NCBI RefSeq assembly: GCF_048771995.1
Contig: NC_133026.1
Location: forward strand, 58,777,001 to 58,841,000
Length of the DNA: 64,000 bases
Origin: Taeniopygia guttata
Lineage: Eukaryota > Chordata > Aves > Passeriformes > Estrildidae
Direction of reading: 5' to 3'
How positions within the stretch are numbered: the first letter of the stretch is position 1; the number at the start of each line of letters is the position of its first letter. A program made the translations under genes and the position numbers. The notes below the pieces were generated by a model. It ran no database searches. It saw only the letters and a list, made by a program, of their open reading frames with translations, and was not told where the DNA came from. Shown here in pieces: positions 23,301 to 34,090 of the stretch.

Positions 23301-24496
23301 TTCATCAACTTTTATATGAGGCAAGGAAACAAGTTTTCTCTGATAGCACTCAGCAAATTCAGATACAAAGCCAATGTTTAGTGTAAGTAAAGATATTGAT
23401 TAAAATCAGATTTTCACATTTATGTTTCTCATTTAGCTCACAAATGGCTTGAAAAAATATTACCAGGTTTTCTTTCCAGGAAAAGATTTATTATTTTTTT
23501 GCATTGTGTAATGTAATGCTATTCATTTCAGAGAGTGATGTTTGGCTCATTTTTAATGTTTTGTTGCAGAATTAAATATTAAATAGTAGAATAGGAAATA
23601 GGAAAAATTAGCTGCAAACTGTATATTTCCAGCATAAAACTATTGAAAGTTTGGATACCTAATAGTAATATTCAGTTTGAGAAATTTTCCTAATTGAATG
23701 TGGATTCAAACAGACGAATTGGTCAAGATATGCAAATCAAAAGAAATAGATCTGAGCAAATATTTCTGCCTGCTCTGTTGTTTTTTTGTTATAAAATTGT
23801 TTAACCGAGTAATGACCTAATACATGTGGTAGATGCATTTCTTGATGTACCTGAAAACTGAAAATGAAAAAATACCTCACAGCTCTTATCAGAGTCAATG
23901 ATAAGAAAAATATTGGTTGACCTATTACATCTTGGTAGGTAACAATAAATTCTGTATCCACCATAAACTCTGTTCTGCAAACCTGTGACCACCCAGATTG
24001 CTCCTACTTTTTAACAGTGGAACACACAGCAAAGCCAGTTCATCTGTTTCCGCAGCTATTTCTCTTGCCTATTACAGAGAACACAAATCATTAAAGTTTT
24101 ACTGAGAACTTTCAGTGTCTCCATTCCATTTCCCCACTCTTTTCCTGGCTTTTCCTTTGTTACTTCCTGGGAAATTGCATATTTTCTGAGGTCATTTTCC
24201 TAGCATGTCTGTGTTTAGGAGATCAAAAGTGGGAGCAATATGCACTTGTAGTAATGAAGCCCATCTTTGTTGCTGGGAAGGTAAAAGCGAGGAAAGGCAT
24301 GAACATGAATTCTTGTTCTGATAATACAGTTATAGCAACTACATTCTACTCTGCAACTATGTTCTGCTCTCCTCTGTCTCACTAAAGGAACACAGGGAAA
24401 TACAGCCAGGGGGATACTGGATTGGAAGGAAGGGGTAAGGAATAATCTACTTCAGGCAAAATATTTTCAGGTAAATATCAATAGAAAAGTTAAAAT
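20337..24496. other. Unique A+T-rich non-coding DNA
   Basis: No gene or dispersed repeat recognised. It contains an 11-bp A+T tandem run and perfect hairpin at 21563-21635, listed separately. Open frames do not exceed about 83 codons. Confidence 0.65.
21599..21635. repeat. Perfect inverted repeat (15-bp arms, 7-base loop)
   Basis: Arm TATATAATGAAATAC at 21599-21613, loop CACTTTC at 21614-21620, and exact complementary arm at 21621-21635. Just to the left (about 21563-21600) lie three to four copies of an AATATATAATG-like unit, so the left arm is the last unit of a short tandem array. Confidence 0.92.
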
Positions 24497-24610
24497 AGAA
24501 TAGACTATTTCAATTGAAAAGGACCTACAATGATCATCTAGTCCTTTGCATACTGCAGCAACTACAACCATTGCACTCAGAAAGAGACCAGGTCATTTTA
24601 AAGATAATAT
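24497..24610 (-). mobile_element. CR1 LINE 3'-end fragment
   Basis: The plus strand reads AATAGACTATTTCAATTGAAAAGGACCTACAATGATCATCTAG in two adjoining blocks (24505-24541), the complement of the CR1 3' terminal hairpin region. The element points left. The sequence loses recognisable similarity after about 24610. It may be the tail of the same insertion as the fragment at 24700-25263. Confidence 0.75.
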
Positions 24611-24699
24611 GTAGGAAAAGAGGGCACATTTTCATTTGTTCAGTTCTCAGGGGAAAATGCATTTTGTTTCCAGTTGCCTAAAATATATCTCATCAGTGC

Positions 24700-25263
24700 T
24701 TACCTCCTGTCTGTGAAATCAGTAACAGACACCCACTACAACATCTCCTTTGTTTTCCATCTTCCTAAACTTCACCCAGGGTATCTCAACCTCATCACCA
24801 CTAACTGTAAGGGCACTGTTATCAAAACTCTTCCTTAAGTATAGTGTGACACCTCCACCTTGCCTACCCTGCCTATCCCTGCTGGAGATCCCATAGCCCT
24901 CCATCCCACCTCTCCAGTCCTGCCATCCATTCCACCAAGTCTCACTAAGACCTAGTGTATTTGTAGCTCTGGGAGTTTACCAACACTTACAGCTCATCCT
25001 GTTTGTTTCTCTTTATGTGTACAAGCACTCAGATATGCTTCTGAGACCTCAGTACTCCTGAGGGCATTGTAAATGTTCCCACTAGCATTAAAACACCCAG
25101 GCAAAGTGACGCCAACCCTTGGCTTACCTGCTGCCACCCTATTGGTATCCCCTTTCCCCATTGTGTCTAGTTTAAAGCCTACATTAGGGATCACTCCTGT
25201 CAGCTTACGCCCAAACATCCATTTTCTCCACCAGAACAGGTGGTCCCTGTAAAACCCCAGCAT
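24700..25263 (-). mobile_element. CR1 LINE ORF2 N-terminal (endonuclease) fragment
   Basis: Minus-strand fragment from the 5' part of CR1 ORF2, a region absent from most genomic copies. DRQGRQGGGVTLYLR, matching the conserved DRxGRxGGGVxLYV segment of the CR1 endonuclease, is readable at about 24877-24833 and the frame continues to VVGVCY near 24722. To the right, a KEKQ... segment and a LVRLGGMD/ETWWD-like segment at about 25010-24920 are in different frames, so at least one frameshift has occurred. The part right of about 25100 is assigned mainly by position. Confidence 0.8.
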
Positions 25264-27061
25264 AACTTATCCTATCAAGTCTCTTCAATAGTTTAAAGCC
25301 CCAAAGTTTGGGTGGAGATAAATTTCATATCATCTACTATAGTCGTGGATGCTGATGACTTCATCTTCCTCATAGAAAGGTAAGACCTCAGCAGACAGCA
25401 ATGTTATAGCTAGACGAGACAGGTAATAATGCTTTTCATTTCAGGTGATATGCTGGTCTGAGGCAGTGAAGAATATGTTATTTGCATTTGACAAAGTAAG
25501 GAAGTTCCATTACATTATCTAACTACATTTTATGTAGCTATGAAATCCCATCACCTGCTGAGACATATGTTATTTGCACTGCCTTGAAATGCTATCCAAA
25601 TTTCAGGCTTCTCATGGTGGAGATGTCAGTTTATTAGAAAATTATATTTTACCAATTTTTTTGTATGTGAACTGAACGAAAGGAGCCATCCTCATATTGC
25701 CCAGTTACAGGAAAGGTCATCTGAAGTTTGTCTGGTGTTTGAGTAGTGCTTGGCATTCTTTTCTTACCCTCTCTCTGCTCCATAAATCATCGCACACAGA
25801 AAGGTCAGGAACAGAGAGGAGGTAAGATACCAGATAAATAAGGACCGAAAGATTCCTCTCCTTCTGCAAATCATCAGAGGAGAAAAAGGATTTCTAGAAT
25901 CTTTTTGAGATAGGAAAGAAGACCTGAAATAGTTAAAATATTTGGACTACACAGTGCACAATTCAATTGCTTGGAATCAGCTCATATCCTTGAATAAATA
26001 AAGGAATTAGCTTTGTGTAAAGCTGTCCAAAGCCAGAGAATAGTTACAGCTGACATTTTTTCTTTAAATTTTCTTTTACTTACAGTGTATGTTTTTCACT
26101 TCCATCCACCCTTTTCTTTGATCCAACCTAACTTTTTCTTGTGTTCTTGAATATGGGAAAGGACGGAGGAGAATTGAAAGGACAGTTATTGCCATGTCTT
26201 CACCTGACAGAATTATTTTTAATTGGGTATTTTTAGACTTGCACATTCTTCAAAAGGTTTGAGCCAAGATTAACCTCTAGATAGGTATATATTTTATATC
26301 ACATAAGAACTGGATGCCTTCAGGAAAAATAATGACAAAGAAAAAGAGGTTTTCCTTTGTTTGTCTCCTTGCTTATTTCAGTTGGCTATTTCAAATTAGT
26401 GAAAATTTTACTAAACAGTGTGTCTGGACACTTTGAAGCAGAAACTAACATCAAACTCAGGATGATTTCACCAAAGCTGTGAGCCTGAAACTTTTTGCTC
26501 ATACAAAATGGGCAGCTTCCTGTAGATGTTTTTAGTATTGCAGGGAATCTGGCTGATTTCCTGACCTTTTGCAGACATTTCTACCATTCTGTGAATAATA
26601 TCAAAGTGGTCAAAAAAGAGCAACTTTATGGAAATTATGTCCATGCTTATTTGAATAAAAGAATGAAGTACCATACATCCACTGCCTTTTCACAGTGACT
26701 TTTATGGACAATCTAATTCATATCTATCTAACAAATACCAGTGTAACCTTGACTAGATATTCATAAGCACAAGTTCAGAGACTTGCAATTCTTGATCATT
26801 CCATTCACAGTTTTAAACCATTTTGTCATGAAGTATCCTTAGTCCTGCTCAAAGAGTTTATGTGGTGAAGGGAGGAAATAATTTTTAATATGGATAAACT
26901 GTGTCTGATAGTAAGATTGGAAGTATTAAAATATACTTATCTGTTCTATGACACTGTCCTATCTCATTGTTTTGGAAAAATAATGAAATGTTTGCGAAAG
27001 GTGTGGGCCTGGTGAGAAGCCCCACAATGACTTCCTTTTTTTTGCAAATATGGCAGAAGAA
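25264..27061. other. Unique non-coding DNA
   Basis: A+T-rich sequence with no gene, RNA or transposon recognised. It ends at the left target duplication of the solo LTR. Confidence 0.65.
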
Positions 27062-27067
27062 GACTGG
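27062..27067. repeat. Target-site duplication, left copy
   Basis: GACTGG directly before the LTR terminus; identical to 27410-27415. Confidence 0.9.
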
Positions 27068-27409
27068 TGTGGTTTCCCCCCTCACACAGCCCCCCGAATA
27101 ATCAGGCTAGCTCAGAGATCAGAGGCTGTGAGGGGAGGAATAACAGGAGATGGCAAAGATTTCCAAAAGAGGCTCTTACCCTGAGATAAGTTGGTTCAGT
27201 GATTTATTCTGTGATGTCCTTGGGGGAGAGCGGGGCAAAAGAGGACGAACAGGAAATGTCAGAGGGTCTATGTGAACTTTGGACAGGGTGGGCTTTCCTG
27301 GCTCTCCGCCAACCCCCTTGGGGCAGAAAGGAGGCTCCAGGGTTATCTTGATCAGAGTCACAGGGTCCCGGCAAAGGGGAAACAGAATGCCCATGAGCTC
27401 ACTGTAACA
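27068..27409 (-). mobile_element. Solo LTR with intact 6-bp target duplications
   Basis: A 342-bp element with canonical termini, starting TGTGG and ending TAACA on the plus strand, so both strands read TG...CA. It is flanked by perfect 6-bp repeats GACTGG. The only poly(A) signal, AATAAA, lies on the minus strand (TTTATT at 27202-27207), which sets the orientation. Six-base duplications and this length suit a class II (ERVK/beta-like) retrovirus, but the family is an inference. There is no primer-binding site or internal coding sequence on either side, so it is the product of recombination between two LTRs. The local base composition is far richer in G+C than its surroundings. Confidence 0.88.
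27202..27207 (-). terminator. LTR polyadenylation signal
   Basis: AATAAA on the minus strand, within GAATAAATCACTG. It lies about 200 bases into the LTR and 135 bases from its 3' end. Confidence 0.6.
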
Positions 27410-27415
27410 GACTGG
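27410..27415. repeat. Target-site duplication, right copy
   Basis: GACTGG directly after the LTR terminus; identical to 27062-27067. Confidence 0.9.
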
Positions 27416-28932
27416 TTTTCATCAGCACAAGTTATAATAATGGTGAAACAATATGAATATTTATTAAGATTATTTGTTTAGCTTCAACAAAGTACTTATT
27501 ATTACTTCAGAATATAAATATCCTTTAATAGTCCAAATTTGGAACCTGTCACACTGAGTGTTGAGCAAATGGGCAATGTGAATAAATGTGTAGAAAGGAA
27601 TACTTAAAATAGGAAAAACAAACACTTCCAAAAGAAAATTTTAAGATCTTCTTTCTAGAACAAGAACTCTAGAGGTGTTCACACAGAACTTGCCCAATTG
27701 TGAATGTTCCTTTAGAGACCATGGGTGGAAATTAAGTACTTAGAATGCACATGTATTTAGTTTGGTATAATATGTCAAGATATGTTCTAGATAAGTTAAG
27801 AATAAGAACTGATGAACAGATTTTTTTTTTTGAAGATTTAATTGATTTTGTAATTTATCCTCCTGGCCTTTCTCCTTAGAAGAACTTTATGAAAGAACAA
27901 CAAAGAGTTGTAAATAAACAAGGTTTCATTAGGACATAAGCTGGAACAATTAAATTCTTGCATTAAGAAAAATCAAAACATGTAAATGAGGGAGAGCAGA
28001 AAATTTGAAAAAGAAAACTTGAAAGCCACTCTTTTCCTTAGTGCTTTCTTTTTCCAAGCAAGGTTCTTACTTTCAGACCTAATATGCAAAAATTCCCAGA
28101 TTGCAACTAATCTTCTCAGTGCTATCTACCCCCATTAAAAAAGCTCTTTTCATCCCCTCTAACATGCAGCTCTGATCACTTTGCCAAAATTCTTGTCTGT
28201 AGGTACCAGGCTCCTAGGTCTCAAATTAGATTTTTTTTTTCCTGCTCAACACCTCTCAAAGCTGGAAGATCCTCTTCCAGAGGGGCATTTGCCTTTCCTC
28301 TCTTCCTCAGCATCACTGCTTCCATCCTGGGGCATCTATCAATACTCTATTGATAACAATCTGAGCATAAAGAAATAAATCTGCTAAAAGGTTGCACTGC
28401 AGACAAGAACATATTTAGAAAAGTATTTCCTTAATTTTTCTGGGAACATAAACTCAGAAATGATGTAATAAGCACAGTTTACCTTTTCTTAGACAGTCAA
28501 CCCTTTTTTAAAGGCATATGAAGCCCAAACTCAAATGTGTTGAGTGAGCAGTCTTATTTAACCAGCTGAGAAAAAGTAAACTACCCATTCTGCAGAACAT
28601 GCTTAGAATATCATGACAAAAATGGTTTTGACACTGCTGTTTGTGCTGTGTGTCAGGTGAGGAAGAATTCTTCTTCTGTAACAACATTCAGATGGGGGAA
28701 CAAATCTACTATACTTCCTTTCAGACATCTCCTTCTTCCTTTTAAGCAAGAAAATTGCACAGGCACTGAAGTAGTCTCAGTGCTGAAACTATTTCGCTAC
28801 CAAGATATACTGCAGAATATAAAACAGTGCAAAAATTCCAGACAAGAACAGATGCCAGGACTGTGGGGCAAGTATAGCAATTATCAGATACTCAGCTAAA
28901 TGACTGAGGTCATATTAAACAGCCATTCAGGG

Positions 28933-28952
28933 AAAAAAAAAAAAAAAAAAAA
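28933..28952. repeat. Poly(A) tract (20 bases)
   Basis: Uninterrupted A run followed by GGAAGAAAAAGGAAGG. A retrocopy to its left was considered, but the upstream bases show no recognisable gene and no flanking target duplication was found. Confidence 0.85.
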
Positions 28953-29433
28953 GGAAGAAAAAGGAAGGCAAATTGTAGTCCCTATATCTCAACTGGAAAG
29001 ATTAGAAGAACCTAAGCAAAAAATTTGGAAGGAAAACTTACAGTTTCTGTGTTGAATATTGTTTTTAGTTTTTCTCTTCTTATATCTGTAAAATATGAAA
29101 AAATAGCAAACCTAATCCTTTCTATCAGCTAAGTGTGTGTGGCTGAATTTCCTGGGTGGAAAGGGAATGCAAGAGTTAAGCAACTGATTTTAACCTTCTA
29201 AGCTAAGATCATTTATGCAAAGCCTGAAATGAATTTTCAAGACTGACTATTTGAAGATTAGCAATAGTTTAAAAATGAAAGATCTGGCATAACCTTTGCT
29301 GTACAGAGCACATGACTGATGATATGAATAAAGACAGGGAAAATTGAGAACATTCAAAGATGTTTTAAACTAAAACAGAGAAAACAACAGCTTGAAAGGA
29401 TGGGAAGCGCACTTTAGTGGTTATTAATGTTTC

Positions 29434-29464
29434 CTGGTTTTTTGGAGATTTTTGGGGTTTTTTG
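29434..29464 (+). repeat. T/G-rich low-complexity tract
   Basis: GGTTTTTTGGAGATTTTTGGGGTTTTTTG-type sequence, related in composition to the tracts at 17.2, 18.1 and 52.4 kb. Confidence 0.75.
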
Positions 29465-31371
29465 TACAGCACAGTCTCTTACACTTCCTGTGATGTTGAT
29501 GACAGAACACAAAACCAGCTCAGAAGTACAGTACAGCTCCCAGCAGCCTGACTTGAAACTCTAAGCTTCAAAAGGGCTAAGACTGAATCGATCAATCGAT
29601 CATCCCCGTCCGGTTTCCTCGCACACATACACTTGTCTTACACCATATGAACATTCAGTGTGGAAGAAAATGTCATCTTTTCAATTTCATTATCTCAGTT
29701 GTTCCAGGTGGTTCCAGTAAAGTATTACACTCTGACAACCTCCGACACTTTTGCATGTTGAAAGGACACTAACATGTGTTAATGTACACATGCTTGTACA
29801 GAGCAGATTTCCTCTGTGTGGTAGTGTCATGTCATGGCTCCTCCAATATCAGCTCTGTGAAATGAATGGATAATTAAGGAAAAATGGTGACATTGTTTAT
29901 ACAGATCAGTGGTATTTTCTTACATATTTTACAGGAGAATTCAACTAACTTCACTTTCAGAGCAATTTGAAAACCATTGGGGTTCATAGTAGGCTCCTTC
30001 CAAGTATAATGGAATTACAGTTAAAGAAATTTTGGAAGCTGAATTTCCTTGTGTGATCTTTTTTTATTTATTTACTTTAAAAATATATTCTTCAAACTTT
30101 AAGAAACATTGTTTGGTTTAGTTTTGGGGTTTGTATTTTAAAATAGAGAAAAAAATGAATTACTGTTCTATTCATGCTCCTTCCGTTTCATCTCCTACTT
30201 CAACACCCTGTAGCAAAAAAAAAAAAAGGAAAAAAAAATCTCAAACCTATAGTGTTCCCATGGGCAACAAAAGCTTGAAAAGAAGCAGCAACATGTTGGT
30301 AATAAAAAAATTTCAAAGGACCATATTTCAAGCTGTGGGAGTGCAAGGAACATAATTTCTTGTATAAAATGCACATAATCTCCTGTGAATGGCAGTTCAG
30401 GAGACTGCATATGCTCCTCTCCTACTTCATAGGAATTATCTAGCAGATATAAATGAAGGCAGTTTTGATAACTAATGTAATAAAATTCCAAAGAGTAGGG
30501 GTGGGCAGCTCAAGCTGACATTTTAAGATTTCACGAGGGAGGCTGATGGGTGAAAGAAGGGGGAATGTCAGTTTGGTACAGACAGAAACTTAATTTCTTT
30601 AGTTTGGATGAATTCCAAGCAGAGTTATAGCATTTTTACCATCCTTCTATTTCTTATACAAAGCAAAGAGTTTTCTTCTGTTTACTTAAGTGCACTGAGA
30701 TGAAAAAATCCAGAGGCTTACAAGACCACAGCTGTCTTCTCTTCAAATACTGGTTGAACACTTTGATGAAGGGTAGTGTTGTTTGCTTTCTGTGCACTGC
30801 AGGTTAAAATTAAGCAGGTTGTTCGCAGGACATAATTTCTCTAGGGATGGTGTTTCCTGGTTGAATTAAAATATAAATAAAAATTCATAGTTAATTTAAT
30901 TTATTTTTCCCACATCCCAAATACTTTGATATTTAGTCTAAATCAGGGTTTGAGTCCAGAGACCTTTAACTCAGGCAATATTATTCTTCAAAATTATAAG
31001 TAATTAAGAGTAAATTTATGGCAGATTAAGGTCTCTTTTAATTTCCCTTCTTTGTATATTTTAAAGGCCTGGTGCTCTGAATCACTACTTTCATCACTTT
31101 TCATCGTCCAAGTATGTAGTCCTGACACAGATGGTCTTGATTCATGCCACCCTTTCCAGCATTTTCATTAAGATTTATTGACCAAGTAAGAGCTGATTGC
31201 ATGAATAGGGCTTGTTCTACCATCTCGTGTCACTCATCTTCCTGTTTCTTCCTTCTGCACTCTTTATTTTCCCTGTCTACATGAAATTCTTTCTCAGTCA
31301 GCGTAGGAAGGTTCTCAACAGTTTTTTGCAGCCCTGCTTATTCACCTCTGCAGCCTAGGCTATGATGAGGG

Positions 31372-31602
31372 GTGAGGGATACTTCTTTTACTATGAGGGA
31401 TACGTGACCCTGGCACAGGTTGCCCAGCAAAGTGATGGATGCCTTATTTTTGGAAGCATTCAAGGACTGGTTGGATGGGGACTCTGAGAAATCTGATCTA
31501 AACAAAGGTGTCCCTGATCTTGGAAGGGATGGGGGAGGGTGTGTTGGAACCAGATGATCTTCAAGGTCTCTTCCAACCAAAAACATTTTGATTCTGTGTT
31601 TC
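31372..31602 (+). mobile_element. CR1 LINE 3' end
   Basis: Plus-strand CR1 3' terminal region of about 230 bp. The block CTGGCACAGGTTGCCCAG near 31410 corresponds to the end of ORF2. The 3' UTR follows, with AGATGATCTTCAAGGTCTCTTCCAACC at about 31552-31578 in two blocks, and a GATTCTGTG tail ends near 31602. It is 5'-truncated and non-coding. Confidence 0.9.
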
Positions 31603-33947
31603 TATTTGATTTGTGCAGCTCAGGACCTGAGCAAGAGTAATCTTAAATGAGACAGGCCTGTCATTTGCATAGAATATAGTACTTAATCCCTAAAAAAATG
31701 AGGTGAAGAGACCAACATTTCCAAAATGGACCATGCTTGTGATCTTACATAAAATCTTATGTATGCTCAGGTGAACAAATGGCAGTTTGAGGAATGGATG
31801 TAGCTGTGTAGCTCCAACAAACCTTATTGACTTGACACCCAACAAACAAACCTAATTTTTCATGGTTCTTTGGGGTTCTCTGGGAAACAGTGATGTCAAC
31901 AGGGCTGTGCATAGCCCATACTTATCCCCTCCTCAGCTGAGCTTCTTTGGACACTTTGAGCATCAAAGCTTTGTGTTTATAGATATTTTTGGTGTAAGAA
32001 GAGTAGAAGTGACAGATGGTGTAAAATTTATAATAGTGGAGTTTGGAAGCACTATGATTATGTAGTGGTTTTTATAGCACATGAACCTTACATCTTTAAC
32101 TTTTAAGAAACCTCAGTAACATATATACCTAAATATATACTAACCTACATAGATATTGGCATATATATTGATGGTATAAATTCAAGGAAGATGTTTGTGA
32201 TGCACAAGATCCCATAAATAAGTTATGTAAAAAATACTGCACTTAATTCTTTGTGTACTTCATCGACTAATAATTTCTTGTTGGAAAATGTTGATTCTGA
32301 AACAGTCATCTGTACACTTAGGGAGACAATCTAAATTTGTGCTGATTGTAGGAATTTTACTTTCAGAAAATATGGACATTCAAGTTCAGGAACTATGCTT
32401 TTCTTCACACTAAAGGAAGAGAAAAAGTAAATCAAAGTATAGATTCAGCAGTCTCCTCAGGAAGTCTGTTACTGATGTCCTCGAAACACATTAGTGATGT
32501 CCCTTTTTTGTAGAATGGCAGGTGTGAAGGACATGCTGTGGAGCTTACTTGTAGAACAGTATTTACACCAAAAACTGCTGGGTAGACTGCATTGGTGTGA
32601 AGAGAAAGACTTTCTGTGCTCTTCTAATATCATTATCTCTTCTGATTAGGTTATAATGCAAATATGATCGAAGACTCACAGCTTATCTGTAGTATTGACA
32701 TTCCCAACACTGACATTCTCAAGTCAATATACTAATATTATAATACACTTCCTGTGAGTTAAGAATAAATTTTCTATTCACAAAACTTTAAAAAAAAAAG
32801 GTATGAAAACTAATTCTTTAAAAAATCAGTACTTGAAAGTAAGTCCTTGGATAACAAGTTTCTTCACACACCTGCAAAAATTGGAGATAGCAAGTTCCTT
32901 GTACTAGAGGAATATGTGTATGGATATTTATGAGACTTTTGGAAGAGAGAAGAAATGCAAGGGAAAACAAATTTTATCTGATGTGAGAAAGTTTGGGATA
33001 TTTTTCTATAGGTGTTTTTAAACATATATAAGACATACTTCTGAATTAGTTATTTCGTAGTATATGAGGTGGCTGTCTGTGAAGATGAGGAAAGCACTGG
33101 TTATTGTGTACCTTCTGTTAGGGGCTTCTGGTCTGTCCCTTTTGGCACTAGGTCCCACAGTCAGGGAAGCAAATTTGACTCATGGGGTCAAATAGTACTG
33201 CATAGTTGGTGCAGGATTATTGCCCTACTGCTGCCACACCAGTCAGGTTCATCAATGGGGTCTGAAACCTCTTCCTCCACCCCTCCTTCCCATGGTTTTG
33301 GCTTCCAGTGCTTAAAGCCAACTTTGATTTAATGCAGCTGTGGAATCTTGGATCAGACTTCTGGGAAAGATGCGGATGTCAGAGTTTTGAATGAAGAAAG
33401 GTTCTGGCCTCTCTTTGTTTGGAGCAGTGTTGAAGGTTTCTCGTCCAAGCTACATTGTTGATGTATCTGTGCCTGATCATGTACCCTGCTCATTCTGATC
33501 CTGACCCATGGACCTGACTTTCCAGCTTGACCTCAGATCTCCCTGGTCACCATGGACATGTTTAGTGTTCTGGACAGTTGCCTGATTACCATCCTCTGTT
33601 CTGCTTTGCAATTCTTGTTCAGTTTCTGTGAGACTGCCTTTGTTAGTGAGGGCACAGCCCTGCTAGTTTTGTTGTCTCAACTTCCAGTACTCCTTCCCAT
33701 CTGGAGAATAACCAACCTTGCTTCTCCCTAACAGCGCTCTCAAACAACCCAGTCAAATTATTTGCCTTTCCCATGTTGCTCCTTTTTCTCAACAAACAAG
33801 CTGTACTTTTTACTCTTTCTTTGCTCAACAGGTTTTGCAGATTTTTCACCCTTATATGGTCTTAGAATCGTAGTCTTTGGTTTTAGACATTGGCCCCAGT
33901 AAACTTGTGCTTTCCTGTCTTTTGACATCTTCCACCCAGAATGAGTC
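31603..33947. other. Unique non-coding DNA, with a C/T-richer part after 33060
   Basis: No gene recognised. Bases 33060-33900 are less A+T-rich than the surroundings and contain many CCTG/CTTG/CTGA words. They look like the inside of an old transposon, but no ends or protein remains were identified. Confidence 0.6.
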
Positions 33948-34090
33948 CTAGAATCAGAGAATGCTTTGAGTTGGAAGAAACCATAAGGATCACATAGTTC
34001 CAGCCTTGCTGCCACAGTCAGGGCTACCCTTGGCTACACACATTGTTCAGGCTACCATCCACATTTCTATCACACTCACAGGATTTGGGA
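33948..34090 (-). mobile_element. CR1 LINE 3' end
   Basis: The plus strand reads CTAGAATCAGAGAATGC, then GAGTTGGAAGAAACCATAAG and a CACATAGTTCCAGCC block, the complement of the CR1 3' end. About 140 bp is recognisable; the right border fades near 34090. Confidence 0.82.

Larger units (their letters stand above)
27416..31371. other. Unique non-coding DNA, about 4 kb
   Basis: Contains a 20-base poly(A) run (28933-28952), a T/G tract (29434-29464), a small CpG cluster (29587-29622) and a second T/G-rich run at 30113-30138. No gene recognised; open frames up to 98 codons show no domains. Confidence 0.65.

Noticed and set aside
28600..28952. Processed retrocopy ending in a 20-base poly(A)
   Set aside because: No recognisable parent gene, no poly(A) signal just upstream and no flanking target duplication.
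33859..33880. Second CR1 3' tail (TTAGAATCGTAG)
   Set aside because: Only the tail-like word is present; the adjoining GGTTGGAAGGGACC-type block is absent.
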